Shown: one piece after another, positions 23,125 through 29,844 of the stretch | Position numbering within the stretch: the first letter of the stretch is position 1 | Layout: every line of letters starts with the position of its first letter | Source: Methanoculleus sp. UBA208 | GTDB lineage: Archaea > Halobacteriota > Methanomicrobia > Methanomicrobiales > Methanoculleaceae | Direction of reading: 5' to 3' | NCBI RefSeq assembly: GCF_002498065.1 | Contig: NZ_DAFZ01000004.1 | Location: forward strand, 1 to 35,277 | DNA length: 35,277 nt | Notes under the pieces: generated by a model | What the model was told of the DNA's origin: nothing | Seen by the model: the letters and a program-made list of their open reading frames with translations, nothing else | Database searches by the model: none | Translations under genes and position numbers: made by a program

Positions 23125-23373
23125 TTACATGATTCCCAGCCGGCTGAGGATTTCTTCAGCCGCCTTCGCATCCGCAAACGTTACAATGGCCTTCTTCTGG
23201 CCCTTCATGGTCATCATCGTGCGGACATTGGCCACTTCCTGTTCGAAGGCCGATTCCAGCTCGCGCTTGATGTCCTGCTTGGTGGCATCCCTCTGCACGA
23301 TAAACTGGAGCTTGCTCTCGCCTTCGAGCATCATCGTTGCTTTTTCAGTAACGAACGGGTATTTCAGTATCAT
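23125..23373 (-). CDS. rpl23: Large ribosomal subunit protein uL23
   Basis: 50S protein at the tunnel exit, the docking site for SRP and the translocon. It is 82 residues long. MILKYPFVTEKATMMLEGES and IKRELESAFEQEVANVRTMM are the conserved blocks. The ATG overlaps the rpl4 stop, with GGAGGAG upstream. Confidence 0.96.
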   Translation of the reverse strand: MILKYPFVTEKATMMLEGESKLQFIVQRDATKQDIKRELESAFEQEVANVRTMMTMKGQKKAIVTFADAKAAEEILSRLGIM

Positions 23374-24119
23374 GAGAACTCCTCCAGTCTTCGGATTGCA
23401 GATTCCGTCCAGACCGTCAGCCGTCCTGCCTGCGTGCCGGGTGCCAGCAGTTCGGTGTTGAGCTGGCTGACCGTCACGGCATCGACACCGGCAAGGTTCC
23501 GGGCCGCCCGGAGCGGTTCGCTCCCGGTGACGATAAGAACGCTCTTGCGCTGCTTGTAGCGGCGGCCACGCATGGTGCCCCGCCCTGCACGGACCTTCTT
23601 GCTGCTCTTCGCCCGCTCGACGTCGGCATAGACACCGAGCGCAGAGAGTGCGGCGATGACATCGCCTGTGCGGGTGATCTCTTCGAACCGGTCCTCGAAG
23701 ACCAGCGGGAGGTCGCCCTCAAAGAGGTGCCCGCGTTCCCGGACGAGGTCGGGGTAGGTGCTGGCTGCGACGGCAGACCGGAGAGCCTTCTGCTTCTCTT
23801 TGCGGTTGATCTCCTTGACGAGGATCTTTTCGACCTTCGGGGGATGTGCTGCACGCCCGCCGGTTGCCTGCGGAATCCTGGCCACCCTGCTGCCGTTTTT
23901 CAGGCGGGGGACCTGGGCGACGCCCCGGCCGCTGCCCCAGGACTCTGCCGAGGTGCGCATGCCGGCATAGGGATTTGTCCCATGCGGCTGGAACCGGGTG
24001 CTCTGGAGCGCGAGGACTGCCCGCTTAATCAGGTCGGGCCTGTACTCTTCGGTAAAGATTTCCGGGAGATCGATCTCGTTGGCGATCTCGCCTGTCAGTG
24101 TTCGAACCTGTGCCTTCAT
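23370..24119 (-). CDS. rpl4: Large ribosomal subunit protein uL4
   Basis: 50S exit-tunnel protein, 249 residues. MKAQVRTLTGEIANEIDLPE opens the protein. The tunnel loop MRTSAESWGSGRGVAQVPRL is characteristic of archaeal L4, and RAGRGTMRGRRYKQRKSVLI lies in the C-terminal half. Its Shine-Dalgarno sequence (GGGGTGA) includes the rpl3 stop codon. Confidence 0.96.
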   Translation of the reverse strand: MKAQVRTLTGEIANEIDLPEIFTEEYRPDLIKRAVLALQSTRFQPHGTNPYAGMRTSAESWGSGRGVAQVPRLKNGSRVARIPQATGGRAAHPPKVEKILVKEINRKEKQKALRSAVAASTYPDLVRERGHLFEGDLPLVFEDRFEEITRTGDVIAALSALGVYADVERAKSSKKVRAGRGTMRGRRYKQRKSVLIVTGSEPLRAARNLAGVDAVTVSQLNTELLAPGTQAGRLTVWTESAIRRLEEFS

Positions 24120-24125
24120 CGCTGC

Positions 24126-25139
24126 TCACCCCTGCTGGCTCTGCACGCTGACGTGACTGATCGCCGGCGTGCGGACGGTGTGTTCACCCTGCCGTATCGC
24201 GGACCGTATCCGGACCAGCCGCTTGTTCGGTCCCGGGACGGAGCCCTTGATCAGCACGTAGGGTCCGCGCACAAGGCCGTAGTGCAGGAACCCGCCTGCC
24301 GGCGTTATGTCGTCACCGTCGGTGCCGATCTTCAGGATTCGCTTGTTGAACTCGGTACGCTGCTGGTAGCCCATCTGGCCCATCTGCGGCACCTGCCACC
24401 GGACATGGTGCGGGGTCCACGGACCGAGGTTGCCGATGTGGCGCTTCTTGCCGCCGCGGGAGTGTTTACGCTTCCGGACCTGGATGCCCCAGCGCTTGAC
24501 GGGGCCTTCCGTGCCCTTACCGGTGGTAACGGCAGTCACGTCGACGTACTCGCCGACCTCGAGGTTGCCGGAGATCGTAATTTCCTTCCCGAGGATCTCG
24601 GCGGCGTAGGCGATCTGGTCTTCAAGGCTTCCGCCGGCGATCCGCATCTCCATCAGGTCGGGGACCTTCTTCGGGACCCCGGTGAGGTCCATCGGCCGGG
24701 TGTAAGCCAGGACGTAGAGTTCGACGACTCTGCCTTCGCCGATCGCGTTCTTGATGGTGTCGAGAGCGGCAGCGGTGTCGTGGTTCTTCGGGACGTTGAT
24801 GCGGCGGGACAGCTCATCGTCGAGGCCGGACGTCCACGCCTCGGTCAGCGCATGCTTTCCGTAGGTGTCCTCGCTGTATGCGCGCACGCCTGCCACCCGC
24901 ATGGGCGGGACCTCAACCACGGTCACCGGCACCATCACATCCTTGCCTTCGGTGGGGCTGCTCTTGTGGTCATCGACCATGATGACGTGGGTCATTCCCA
25001 CCTTGTACCCTGCAAATCCCTGTACAGCCGGGGCTCCCGTGTATTCCGGCCACGAGCCGTACCGGGGAACCGGGCTTTTTGCCCGTTTTCTCGGGCTGTA
25101 CGCGAGGGATCCTCTGCGTGGTCTGTTAATCTTCGGCAT
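24126..25139 (-). CDS. rpl3: Large ribosomal subunit protein uL3
   Basis: First gene of the ribosomal cluster; 50S protein reaching the peptidyl-transferase centre. It has 337 residues, the archaeal/eukaryal length. It opens MPKINRPRRGSLAYSPRKRA and has GYKVGMTHVIMVDDHKSSPT. The conserved GTEGPVKRWGIQVRKRKHSR and WTPHHVRWQVPQMGQMGYQQ segments are present. No TATA box lies close to the ATG; the nearest good promoter is about 600 bp upstream, so the mRNA would have a long leader. A weak Shine-Dalgarno (GGGTTGAT) is 8 bases before the ATG. Confidence 0.97.
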   Translation of the reverse strand: MPKINRPRRGSLAYSPRKRAKSPVPRYGSWPEYTGAPAVQGFAGYKVGMTHVIMVDDHKSSPTEGKDVMVPVTVVEVPPMRVAGVRAYSEDTYGKHALTEAWTSGLDDELSRRINVPKNHDTAAALDTIKNAIGEGRVVELYVLAYTRPMDLTGVPKKVPDLMEMRIAGGSLEDQIAYAAEILGKEITISGNLEVGEYVDVTAVTTGKGTEGPVKRWGIQVRKRKHSRGGKKRHIGNLGPWTPHHVRWQVPQMGQMGYQQRTEFNKRILKIGTDGDDITPAGGFLHYGLVRGPYVLIKGSVPGPNKRLVRIRSAIRQGEHTVRTPAISHVSVQSQQG

Positions 25140-25727
25140 GTTTCAATCAACCCTTCGTGCGTTGTAGCGTGATGCATCGACTGCAGGCCTGCTGCAGAGC
25201 GATGCGTGCGCCGGGCTCCATGCCGGACGTGCCGGCACGAATGCCCTTTCGGCGAACCCGTACGGGGCGGGGACATCGAGCGCCACGCCATTTTGCCGTG
25301 GCGCAAGGGAAACAGTTGATGGAGGCAGCGGAGCGCGAGACGCACAGATACATCCGTCTCTGCGTGCCTTAACCGCTCCTTTGCTGCCGTCCCGGTGTGC
25401 ACCGGGTGCATTCCAGTCGTCGCCAACAGATCCTGACTCTTCGACGCTTCCGGGAACCTTCTTCCCGGAACCGGGCGCGCTGCACTGGCGTTGGCCCAGC
25501 GTCTCGATCAGATCCAGCTCCTGTCATCCCGTTGTGACGAGCACAACTCCATATCGACATCGGCCCTCCGTGAGGAGGGTTCGACCTTGTGTCTTGTACC
25601 TTCTGCGCACTCCGCCGCGGGTCTCTGATCCGCATATATGCGAAACCGTGGAGATCCAGGAAATCAGAGGCACGTGCGGTGCCGGATGCATCCCGGATCC
25701 GGGCGGAATTGTGCAGAGCGGTTTCTT
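25140..25727 (-). ncRNA. Structured leader (or independent RNA) upstream of rpl3
   Basis: About 590 nt between a strong TATA box (25746-25754) and the rpl3 start, with no protein-like frame. It holds many perfect stem-loops: GCATCG/CGATGC (25174-25205), GTGCCGGCAC (25229-25238), GCGCCACG/CGTGGCGC (25280-25304), CCCGGT/ACCGGG (25391-25406), TTCCGGGAA/TTCCCGGAA (25448-25470), CCCTCC/GGAGGG (25564-25579), CTCTGAT/ATCAGAG (25623-25669) enclosing CGCATATATGCG, and CCCGGATCCGGG (25692-25703). I could not match it to RNase P RNA, SRP RNA or a tRNA. It may be an autoregulatory leader or a separate RNA gene. The strand is assumed from the promoter. Confidence 0.45.
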
Positions 25728-25949
25728 AAACATTACTTAAAATGAGATATAAACCTTGTTATCGGATTTCCCGGGAATTTACGCTAAACGGCTATCTGCT
25801 ACAGGCGCGGCACCAGTTCACCGAACTGAACGGCCGGGAGGATGAAAGAAGGGCTGCAAAGGGTACGTTCGCAGCATGCAACCGGGAGGCACCCTCCCGG
25901 AGGGGTCCCGCTCCGGCACGGGCCCTGTGCGCGCCCCGGGGGAACCGTG
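25728..25949. other. Gap between the rpl3 promoter and the end of the Tfx gene
   Basis: Besides the promoter, it contains GC-rich inverted repeats such as GTTCA...TGAAC (around 25816-25831) and CCGGGAGG...CCTCCCGG-type arms (around 25878-25900), downstream of the Tfx-type gene on the minus strand. The latter could end its transcript, though no clear T-run is seen. No gene is recognised. Confidence 0.4.
25746..25754 (-). promoter_or_regulatory. TATA box upstream of the ribosomal cluster
   Basis: The minus strand reads GTTTATATC, preceded by AACAAG. It is the best TATA match between the Tfx-type gene and rpl3. Transcription should start near 25726. Confidence 0.6.
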
Positions 25950-26354
25950 TCACCCGAAGTACAGGTCGCCGTCTTTGTTGATATAGATCTCAACGTCCTC
26001 GCGAACCTGCCTCCTCCTGAACCGCTCGGGGTTAGCGTCCCTGAGCCGGTTAATGAGCGAGATCGTGTCGTATTTGACCTTCAATCCCTTCTTCTCGGCT
26101 TCGGTGTAGATGAGCTCGGGGGCCTTGAGCAGATCGAGGCCGCTCTGAAGCGTACAGAGATGTACGGCGTCAAGTGTGTAGAGGAACTCAAGCGTCTCAC
26201 GTGCACGCGAAATGTTCTCGAGAGCGGCCTTTTCAATGGTGCAGACGTTTGCTTTTGAGGTATGGATGATCTCTGCGATCTGTTGCTGCGTCAACCCTTT
26301 CTTCCGGTAGCGCAGCACTTCTTTCTGGCGATCGGTAAGCAGACCTTGTTTCAT
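25950..26354 (-). CDS. tfx: Tfx family DNA-binding transcriptional regulator
   Basis: A 134-residue regulator of the Tfx family. In Methanothermobacter, Tfx binds the promoter region of the molybdenum formylmethanofuran dehydrogenase operon. The N-terminal helix-turn-helix (LTDRQKEVLRYRKKGLTQQQ, then IAEIIHTSKANVCTIEKAAL) resembles sigma-70 region 4/LuxR-type helices. A C-terminal effector/dimerisation part covers about residues 60-134, ending INKDGDLYFG. The start ATG at 26354 is preferred over a TTG one codon earlier. A TATA-like element 25 bp upstream implies a leaderless mRNA. It is divergent from mtd and near fwdDBAC and moeA, so regulation of methanogenesis genes is a fair inference. 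Confidence 0.9.
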   Translation of the reverse strand: MKQGLLTDRQKEVLRYRKKGLTQQQIAEIIHTSKANVCTIEKAALENISRARETLEFLYTLDAVHLCTLQSGLDLLKAPELIYTEAEKKGLKVKYDTISLINRLRDANPERFRRRQVREDVEIYINKDGDLYFG

Positions 26355-26374
26355 CAAACATATATGGACGGTGT

Positions 26375-26383
26375 AAATTTAAA
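26375..26383 (-). promoter_or_regulatory. TATA box of the Tfx-type gene
   Basis: The minus strand reads AAATTTAAA-like sequence (TTTAAATTT) whose centre is about 25 bp before the ATG, placing the transcription start at the start codon. Confidence 0.5.
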
Positions 26384-26439
26384 CACTTTTCCTTAACCCC
26401 CCCTGGTTTCGGACGGGATTTTCGGGGCGTTTCAAAATG

Positions 26440-26447
26440 TTTATATG
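26440..26447 (+). promoter_or_regulatory. TATA box of mtd
   Basis: TTTATATG, preceded by CAAAATG. Transcription should start near 26467, leaving a leader of about 28 nt that already carries the palindrome and Shine-Dalgarno sequence. Confidence 0.65.
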
Positions 26448-26489
26448 AGAACTTGGCGATACTATCGTGTTCTCAAATTTTGAGAGGTG
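26446..26489 (+). promoter_or_regulatory. Nested palindromes over the mtd start and ribosome-binding site
   Basis: Three symmetric elements overlap: TGAGAAC (26446-26452) with GTTCTCA (26469-26475), 16 bp apart; CGATACTATCG (26457-26467) inside that spacer; and TCTCAAATTTTGAGA (26471-26485), whose right arm runs into the Shine-Dalgarno sequence GAGAGGTG. The first two lie between TATA box and predicted transcription start (operator position), and the third would be an RNA hairpin at the mRNA 5' end. Confidence 0.6.
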
Positions 26490-26494
26490 TTAAA

Positions 26495-27337
26495 GTGGTT
26501 GTAAAAGTTGGAATTGCGAAACTGGGAAATATCGCCAGTGGTGTAATGGGTGAACTTCTTCTCGATGAGCGCGCCGACCGTGAGGACATGATCACCTTCA
26601 TGGCGACCTCCGGTACGAAGCTGCAGCCCGAGGACATTGACCGTGTGGTCAGCAATATGAAGGCATGGGGCCCGGACTTCTGTATCGTCGTCTCCCCGAA
26701 CGGCGTCCTTCCCGGACCCACTCAGGCCCGTGAAGACCTCGCAGCGGCCGGAATCCCCTGCATCGTCATCACCGACGATGTCACCACCAAGAAGGAGCAG
26801 TTCGAAGCGCTCAAGGCGAGCAACTTCGGCTACATCATCATGAAGGCCGACGCCATGATCGGCGCCCGCCGTGAGTTCCTCGACCCCATCGAGATGGCGG
26901 ACTACAACGGGAACCTCGTCAAGGTGCTCGCCATCACCGGTGCGTTCCGCAAGATGCAGATGGAGCTCGACAAGGTGATCGACCAGGTGAAGGCAGGCAA
27001 GAAGGGCGCGGACCTCGCGCTCCCCAAGGTCGTCATGACCTCCGACAAGGCGGTCGACGGCGAGTTCAGCAACCCCTACGCGCTCGCGAAGGCCCGTGCG
27101 GCCTACGAGATCGCGCAGGCGGTCGCAGGCGTCAACGTCAAGGGTTGCTTCATGACAAAGGAGTGGGAGAAGTACATCCCGATCGTCGCGAGCGCCCACG
27201 AGATGATGCGCCAGGCCATGATCCTCTGCGAGGAGGCACGCGACCTCGAGAAGGGCATGGACGGCGTTATCCGCAAGCCGCACAAGAAGACCGGCGAGAT
27301 CGTCTCGAAGACCGCCCTCATCAGCAAGCCCGAGTAA
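26495..27337 (+). CDS. mtd: F420-dependent methylene-H4MPT dehydrogenase
   Basis: Reversibly reduces methenyl-tetrahydromethanopterin to methylene-H4MPT with reduced F420, a central step of CO2 reduction to methane. The GTG at 26495 gives 280 residues (MVVKVGIAKLGNIASGVMGE), matching family length. A longer frame from 26453 runs through the promoter and is not used. Conserved parts include LLLDERADREDMITFMATSG, SPNGVLPGPTQAREDLAAAG and the C-terminal GEIVSKTALISKPE. GAGAGGTG lies 5 bases before the GTG. The gene is monocistronic, followed by a T-run, and divergent from the Tfx-type gene. Confidence 0.97.
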   Translation: MVVKVGIAKLGNIASGVMGELLLDERADREDMITFMATSGTKLQPEDIDRVVSNMKAWGPDFCIVVSPNGVLPGPTQAREDLAAAGIPCIVITDDVTTKKEQFEALKASNFGYIIMKADAMIGARREFLDPIEMADYNGNLVKVLAITGAFRKMQMELDKVIDQVKAGKKGADLALPKVVMTSDKAVDGEFSNPYALAKARAAYEIAQAVAGVNVKGCFMTKEWEKYIPIVASAHEMMRQAMILCEEARDLEKGMDGVIRKPHKKTGEIVSKTALISKPE

Positions 27338-27350
27338 CCTCGGCACCACT

Positions 27351-27379
27351 TCTTTTTTCGAGTTTGTAGAATGTTCTAC
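27351..27379 (+). terminator. T-run and hairpin terminating mtd
   Basis: Six T residues at 27353-27358 lie 16 bp after the stop codon, followed by a perfect hairpin GTAGAA-TG-TTCTAC (27366-27379). Confidence 0.55.
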
Positions 27380-27486
27380 CCGGTAGAGGGTATGCCGTCC
27401 GTCTCTGTCGCTAGCGGGAGATATCGCGGTCTTCAGGGGCCATTACATACTGATGCTTCATACGAAGTCCAACGGACCAAAAGGTC

Positions 27487-27510
27487 GGAGCATAAGCACC
27501 GTTACGTGCG
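27487..27510 (+). repeat. Dispersed repeat copy
   Basis: GGAGCATAAGCACCGTTACG then TGCG: same frame of bases as the copy at 27604-27627, with the arms slightly altered. The two copies are 117 bp apart in the same orientation. Confidence 0.5.
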
Positions 27511-27603
27511 AATGCCGGTAGCAATCCAACTGAAATAAAGAAAACACCCCATGTAGTGGACCGTGGGGCTATCGCCATTGGGGGAACGACGCTCCGTAGG
27601 AGC

Positions 27604-27627
27604 GGAGTTTGAGCACCGTTAGGTGCG
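27604..27627 (+). repeat. Dispersed repeat copy, near-identical to 10034-10057
   Basis: GGAGTTTGAGCACCGTTAGG then TGCG. It matches the reverse complement of 10034-10057 at 23 of 24 bases. Flanking blocks (CTATCGCCAT upstream, then a GGAACGGAGC-like block downstream) also correspond. Confidence 0.6.
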
Positions 27628-27710
27628 AGGAACGGAGCACGAGAAACTCGAAGAGTTTCGAGGGGTGCGGTCAAAGGGCCCTGGAAATACTGGTTCTCCC
27701 CCGGGCTCCG

Positions 27711-28973
27711 TCAGGAACCGTCTTTCAGCGGGGATGCCGCTTCTCTTTCCCGTATCCGGCATCCCGATGCAGGTTCGCGGCTTTCAACCAACTCCCGGAT
27801 CATCCAGCGCGGCCCGGTCAGCAGGATATCGACCTCCGTCCCATCGCGGATGCCGCTGGTGCCTGTGGGGACGTGCAGGTAGGCGTTTGCACGCACCATC
27901 GCCATCTGCGTGCCGCCCCCGCGCGGCAGGGGGGTGGCGACGTACCGGTCGCCTGCCCTCGAGACGGTGAGGAGGACGAACTCGTCGTAGCCGGGGTCCG
28001 CCGTGATCGTCCCGGCGAGCCGGGCGCGGAGGCGCTCCGCCGGCGGAGAGTGAAACCCCCACGCAGCGAGCAGGGGGAGGGCGAGTTCCCGTACGGTCGT
28101 CAGGGCGGCTATCGGGTATCCCGGGAGCCCGATAGCCGGTTTGCCGTCGATCCGGCCGATGATCGCCGGTTCACCCGGCTTCATCGCGATGCCGTGGACG
28201 AGCACCTCGCCGAGATCGCCGATGACGTCGGCGGTGAAGTCCCGGGTGCCTGCCGACGACCCGGCGGAGACCAGGAGCAAGTCGTTCTCCCGGATGCCTC
28301 TCCAGATTGCCTGCCGAAGTTGTTCGGGCTCGTCGCGGACGATTCCGTAGCGGGCGCAGGTGGCGCCGGCCTCGCCGAGCAGTGCCGCGGCAGCGGCGGT
28401 GTTGCTCTCGACGGCCCCTCCCGGGCCCGGGAGTTCGCCTGCCGGAACGAGTTCGCTCCCCGTCGGGATGAGGCCGACCCTCACCTCCCGCACGTCGACC
28501 GCGGCGATCCCGTAGGAGAGGAGCGCCCCGATATCGCAGGGGCGTATCGGGTGTCCGGCGGGAAGGATCTGGTCACCCTGCCTGATCTCGGTCCCTCTCG
28601 GGTGGAGGTGCTCGCCGGGGATCACGGCCTTCCCGGTGCTCCAGGCGCCGTCTTCGGTGACGTCCTCGATCATGATGACTGCGTCGTAGCCGGAAGGGAT
28701 CGCGTTCCCGGTATTCACTCTGCAGGGGTTTTTGAGTCTGGCCGGGTTTGCTGCGCTCGCCCCGGCGGTCTCGCGGCTCTTGACGGCGAAACCATCTCTG
28801 GCGGCAATGTCCATTTCCGGAACGGTCAGCAGCGAGTAGACGGGTTTCGCCGTCACCCGTCCGGCCGCCCCGGCAACTGGAAGGGTAGCGGTCCGGTCGG
28901 GGGTCGGGAAGGCCGAACGCATCAGTTCCCTGACTTTTGCAAGCGGTTTTGACGCGAGGCGTCGCCTTGTCAT
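27711..28973 (-). CDS. moeA: Molybdopterin molybdenumtransferase MoeA
   Basis: Inserts molybdate or tungstate into adenylylated molybdopterin, giving the metal cofactor that FwdB needs. It has 420 residues, the length of a single MoeA without the periplasmic-binding-like C-terminal domain found in some archaeal paralogues. The N-terminus has VPEMDIAARDGFAVKSRET, corresponding to the family's conserved D-x-S/A-x-x-D-G-Y/F-A motif. The MPT-binding domain carries VGLIPTGSELVPAGELPGPG, SAGSSAGTRDFTADVIGDLG and GKPAIGLPGYPIAALTTVRE. It starts 57 bp after the fwdC stop on the same strand and probably belongs to the fwd transcript. No clear Shine-Dalgarno sequence. Confidence 0.93.
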   Translation of the reverse strand: MTRRRLASKPLAKVRELMRSAFPTPDRTATLPVAGAAGRVTAKPVYSLLTVPEMDIAARDGFAVKSRETAGASAANPARLKNPCRVNTGNAIPSGYDAVIMIEDVTEDGAWSTGKAVIPGEHLHPRGTEIRQGDQILPAGHPIRPCDIGALLSYGIAAVDVREVRVGLIPTGSELVPAGELPGPGGAVESNTAAAAALLGEAGATCARYGIVRDEPEQLRQAIWRGIRENDLLLVSAGSSAGTRDFTADVIGDLGEVLVHGIAMKPGEPAIIGRIDGKPAIGLPGYPIAALTTVRELALPLLAAWGFHSPPAERLRARLAGTITADPGYDEFVLLTVSRAGDRYVATPLPRGGGTQMAMVRANAYLHVPTGTSGIRDGTEVDILLTGPRWMIRELVESREPASGCRIREREAASPLKDGS

Positions 28974-29030
28974 AGATTTATGCCCATATCATCGCCCGTT
29001 CCCGGCGACCCGGTCGCTCTTGCAGAAAAA

Positions 29031-29831
29031 TTAGATTCTGGTGTAGAGGTTTGCGTACACCGTCTTGCCTCTGGAGACCGGATGGCGTTCGCCGAGGTCG
29101 CCGATGTAGTGGGCGAAACGTGCGGTCTCGCCGTCGACCTCCTGCTCCACCTCGCCGACCATCGAAAATCCCGGGAGCGGATTCTCGATCGTCCCGTAGA
29201 TGTAGATGTCGCCTTTCACCATCTGCCCGCCGACACGGCCCTTGGTGTTGCCCTTGACTATGACGGTGCCGCCTTCGCCGTGGGTGGAGATGTGGATGTC
29301 CGCATCGCCGCCGATGACGATCGTCCCGCCGTTGATGAACGTGGCCGTATCGTTGCCGACGTTCCCGGCGACCCGGATGACTCCGCCCTGCATGCCGCGC
29401 CACTCGCCGCGGGGCGACGCGCCCAGGTGGTGTCCGGCGTCCCCGTCGACGACGAGCTCGCCGCCTTCCATCCCGATGCCGCAGAACGAGTCGACGTTTC
29501 CTTTGACGTGCATCTTCCCGCCCTTCATCCAGCCGCCGATGTACATGTCGGCGTTGCCTTCGATGACGATCTCGCCTGCAGTCATCTGCTGGCCGATCCT
29601 TTTGACACGGGTGCAGTCGCCCCGGAGGACGATCTTCGTCTCGGCCGCTGTCGCTCCGCCGTCCCCCTCGACGGTGAAGTACTTCCCGAGCGGCCCCTTC
29701 TGCTTGCCTTCCCAGACATCGAGGGCGGCAATCTCGGCTGCCTTCTTGCCCGCGAAGTTGTCCGGAGTGATGTTCTGCCCCTCAAGCATGAGCTCGGGGG
29801 GTTTGGTCAGGGTGAGGGTTACTGTCTTCAT
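29031..29831 (-). CDS. fwdC: Formylmethanofuran dehydrogenase subunit C
   Basis: Part of the complex that reduces CO2 and attaches it to methanofuran as formyl-MFR, the first step of methanogenesis. The ATG at 29831 (MKTVTLTLTKPPELMLEGQN) gives 266 residues; upstream ATG/GTG codons within the Shine-Dalgarno region are less likely. Most of the protein is a right-handed beta-helix of glycine-rich repeats, for example MYIGGWMKGGKMHVKGNVDS and INGGTIVIGGDADIHIS, related to the C-terminal domain of glutamate synthase. The gene follows fwdA by 13 bp. Confidence 0.96.
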   Translation of the reverse strand: MKTVTLTLTKPPELMLEGQNITPDNFAGKKAAEIAALDVWEGKQKGPLGKYFTVEGDGGATAAETKIVLRGDCTRVKRIGQQMTAGEIVIEGNADMYIGGWMKGGKMHVKGNVDSFCGIGMEGGELVVDGDAGHHLGASPRGEWRGMQGGVIRVAGNVGNDTATFINGGTIVIGGDADIHISTHGEGGTVIVKGNTKGRVGGQMVKGDIYIYGTIENPLPGFSMVGEVEQEVDGETARFAHYIGDLGERHPVSRGKTVYANLYTRI

Positions 29832-29844
29832 GCTTCTCATCACC

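Larger units (their letters stand above)
27338..27710. other. 373-bp intergenic region between mtd and moeA
   Basis: Convergent gap holding the mtd terminator, a small perfect hairpin (GTAGAA/TTCTAC, 27366-27379) and two copies of the dispersed GAGCACC...GGTGCG repeat (27487-27510 and 27604-27627). Open frames here are short, lack ribosome-binding sites and consist of repeat sequence. No gene is recognised. Confidence 0.6.

Noticed and set aside
23727..25172. 481-codon plus-strand frame
   Set aside because: Antisense to rpl4 and rpl3, which are certain. Composition is not protein-like.
25524..25733. 69-codon minus-strand frame starting MFKKPLC in the rpl3 leader
   Set aside because: No ribosome-binding site and no family resemblance, and it covers several perfect stem-loops; more likely noncoding.
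25140..25760. RNase P RNA, SRP RNA or tRNA in the rpl3 leader
   Set aside because: I looked for the conserved RNase P blocks, the SRP S-domain loop and a paired tRNA T-arm on both strands and found none. A GGTTCGACC stretch lacks the pairing of a T-arm.
27411..27674. 87-codon minus-strand frame between mtd and moeA
   Set aside because: Composed of the dispersed repeat and its flanks; no start signals.
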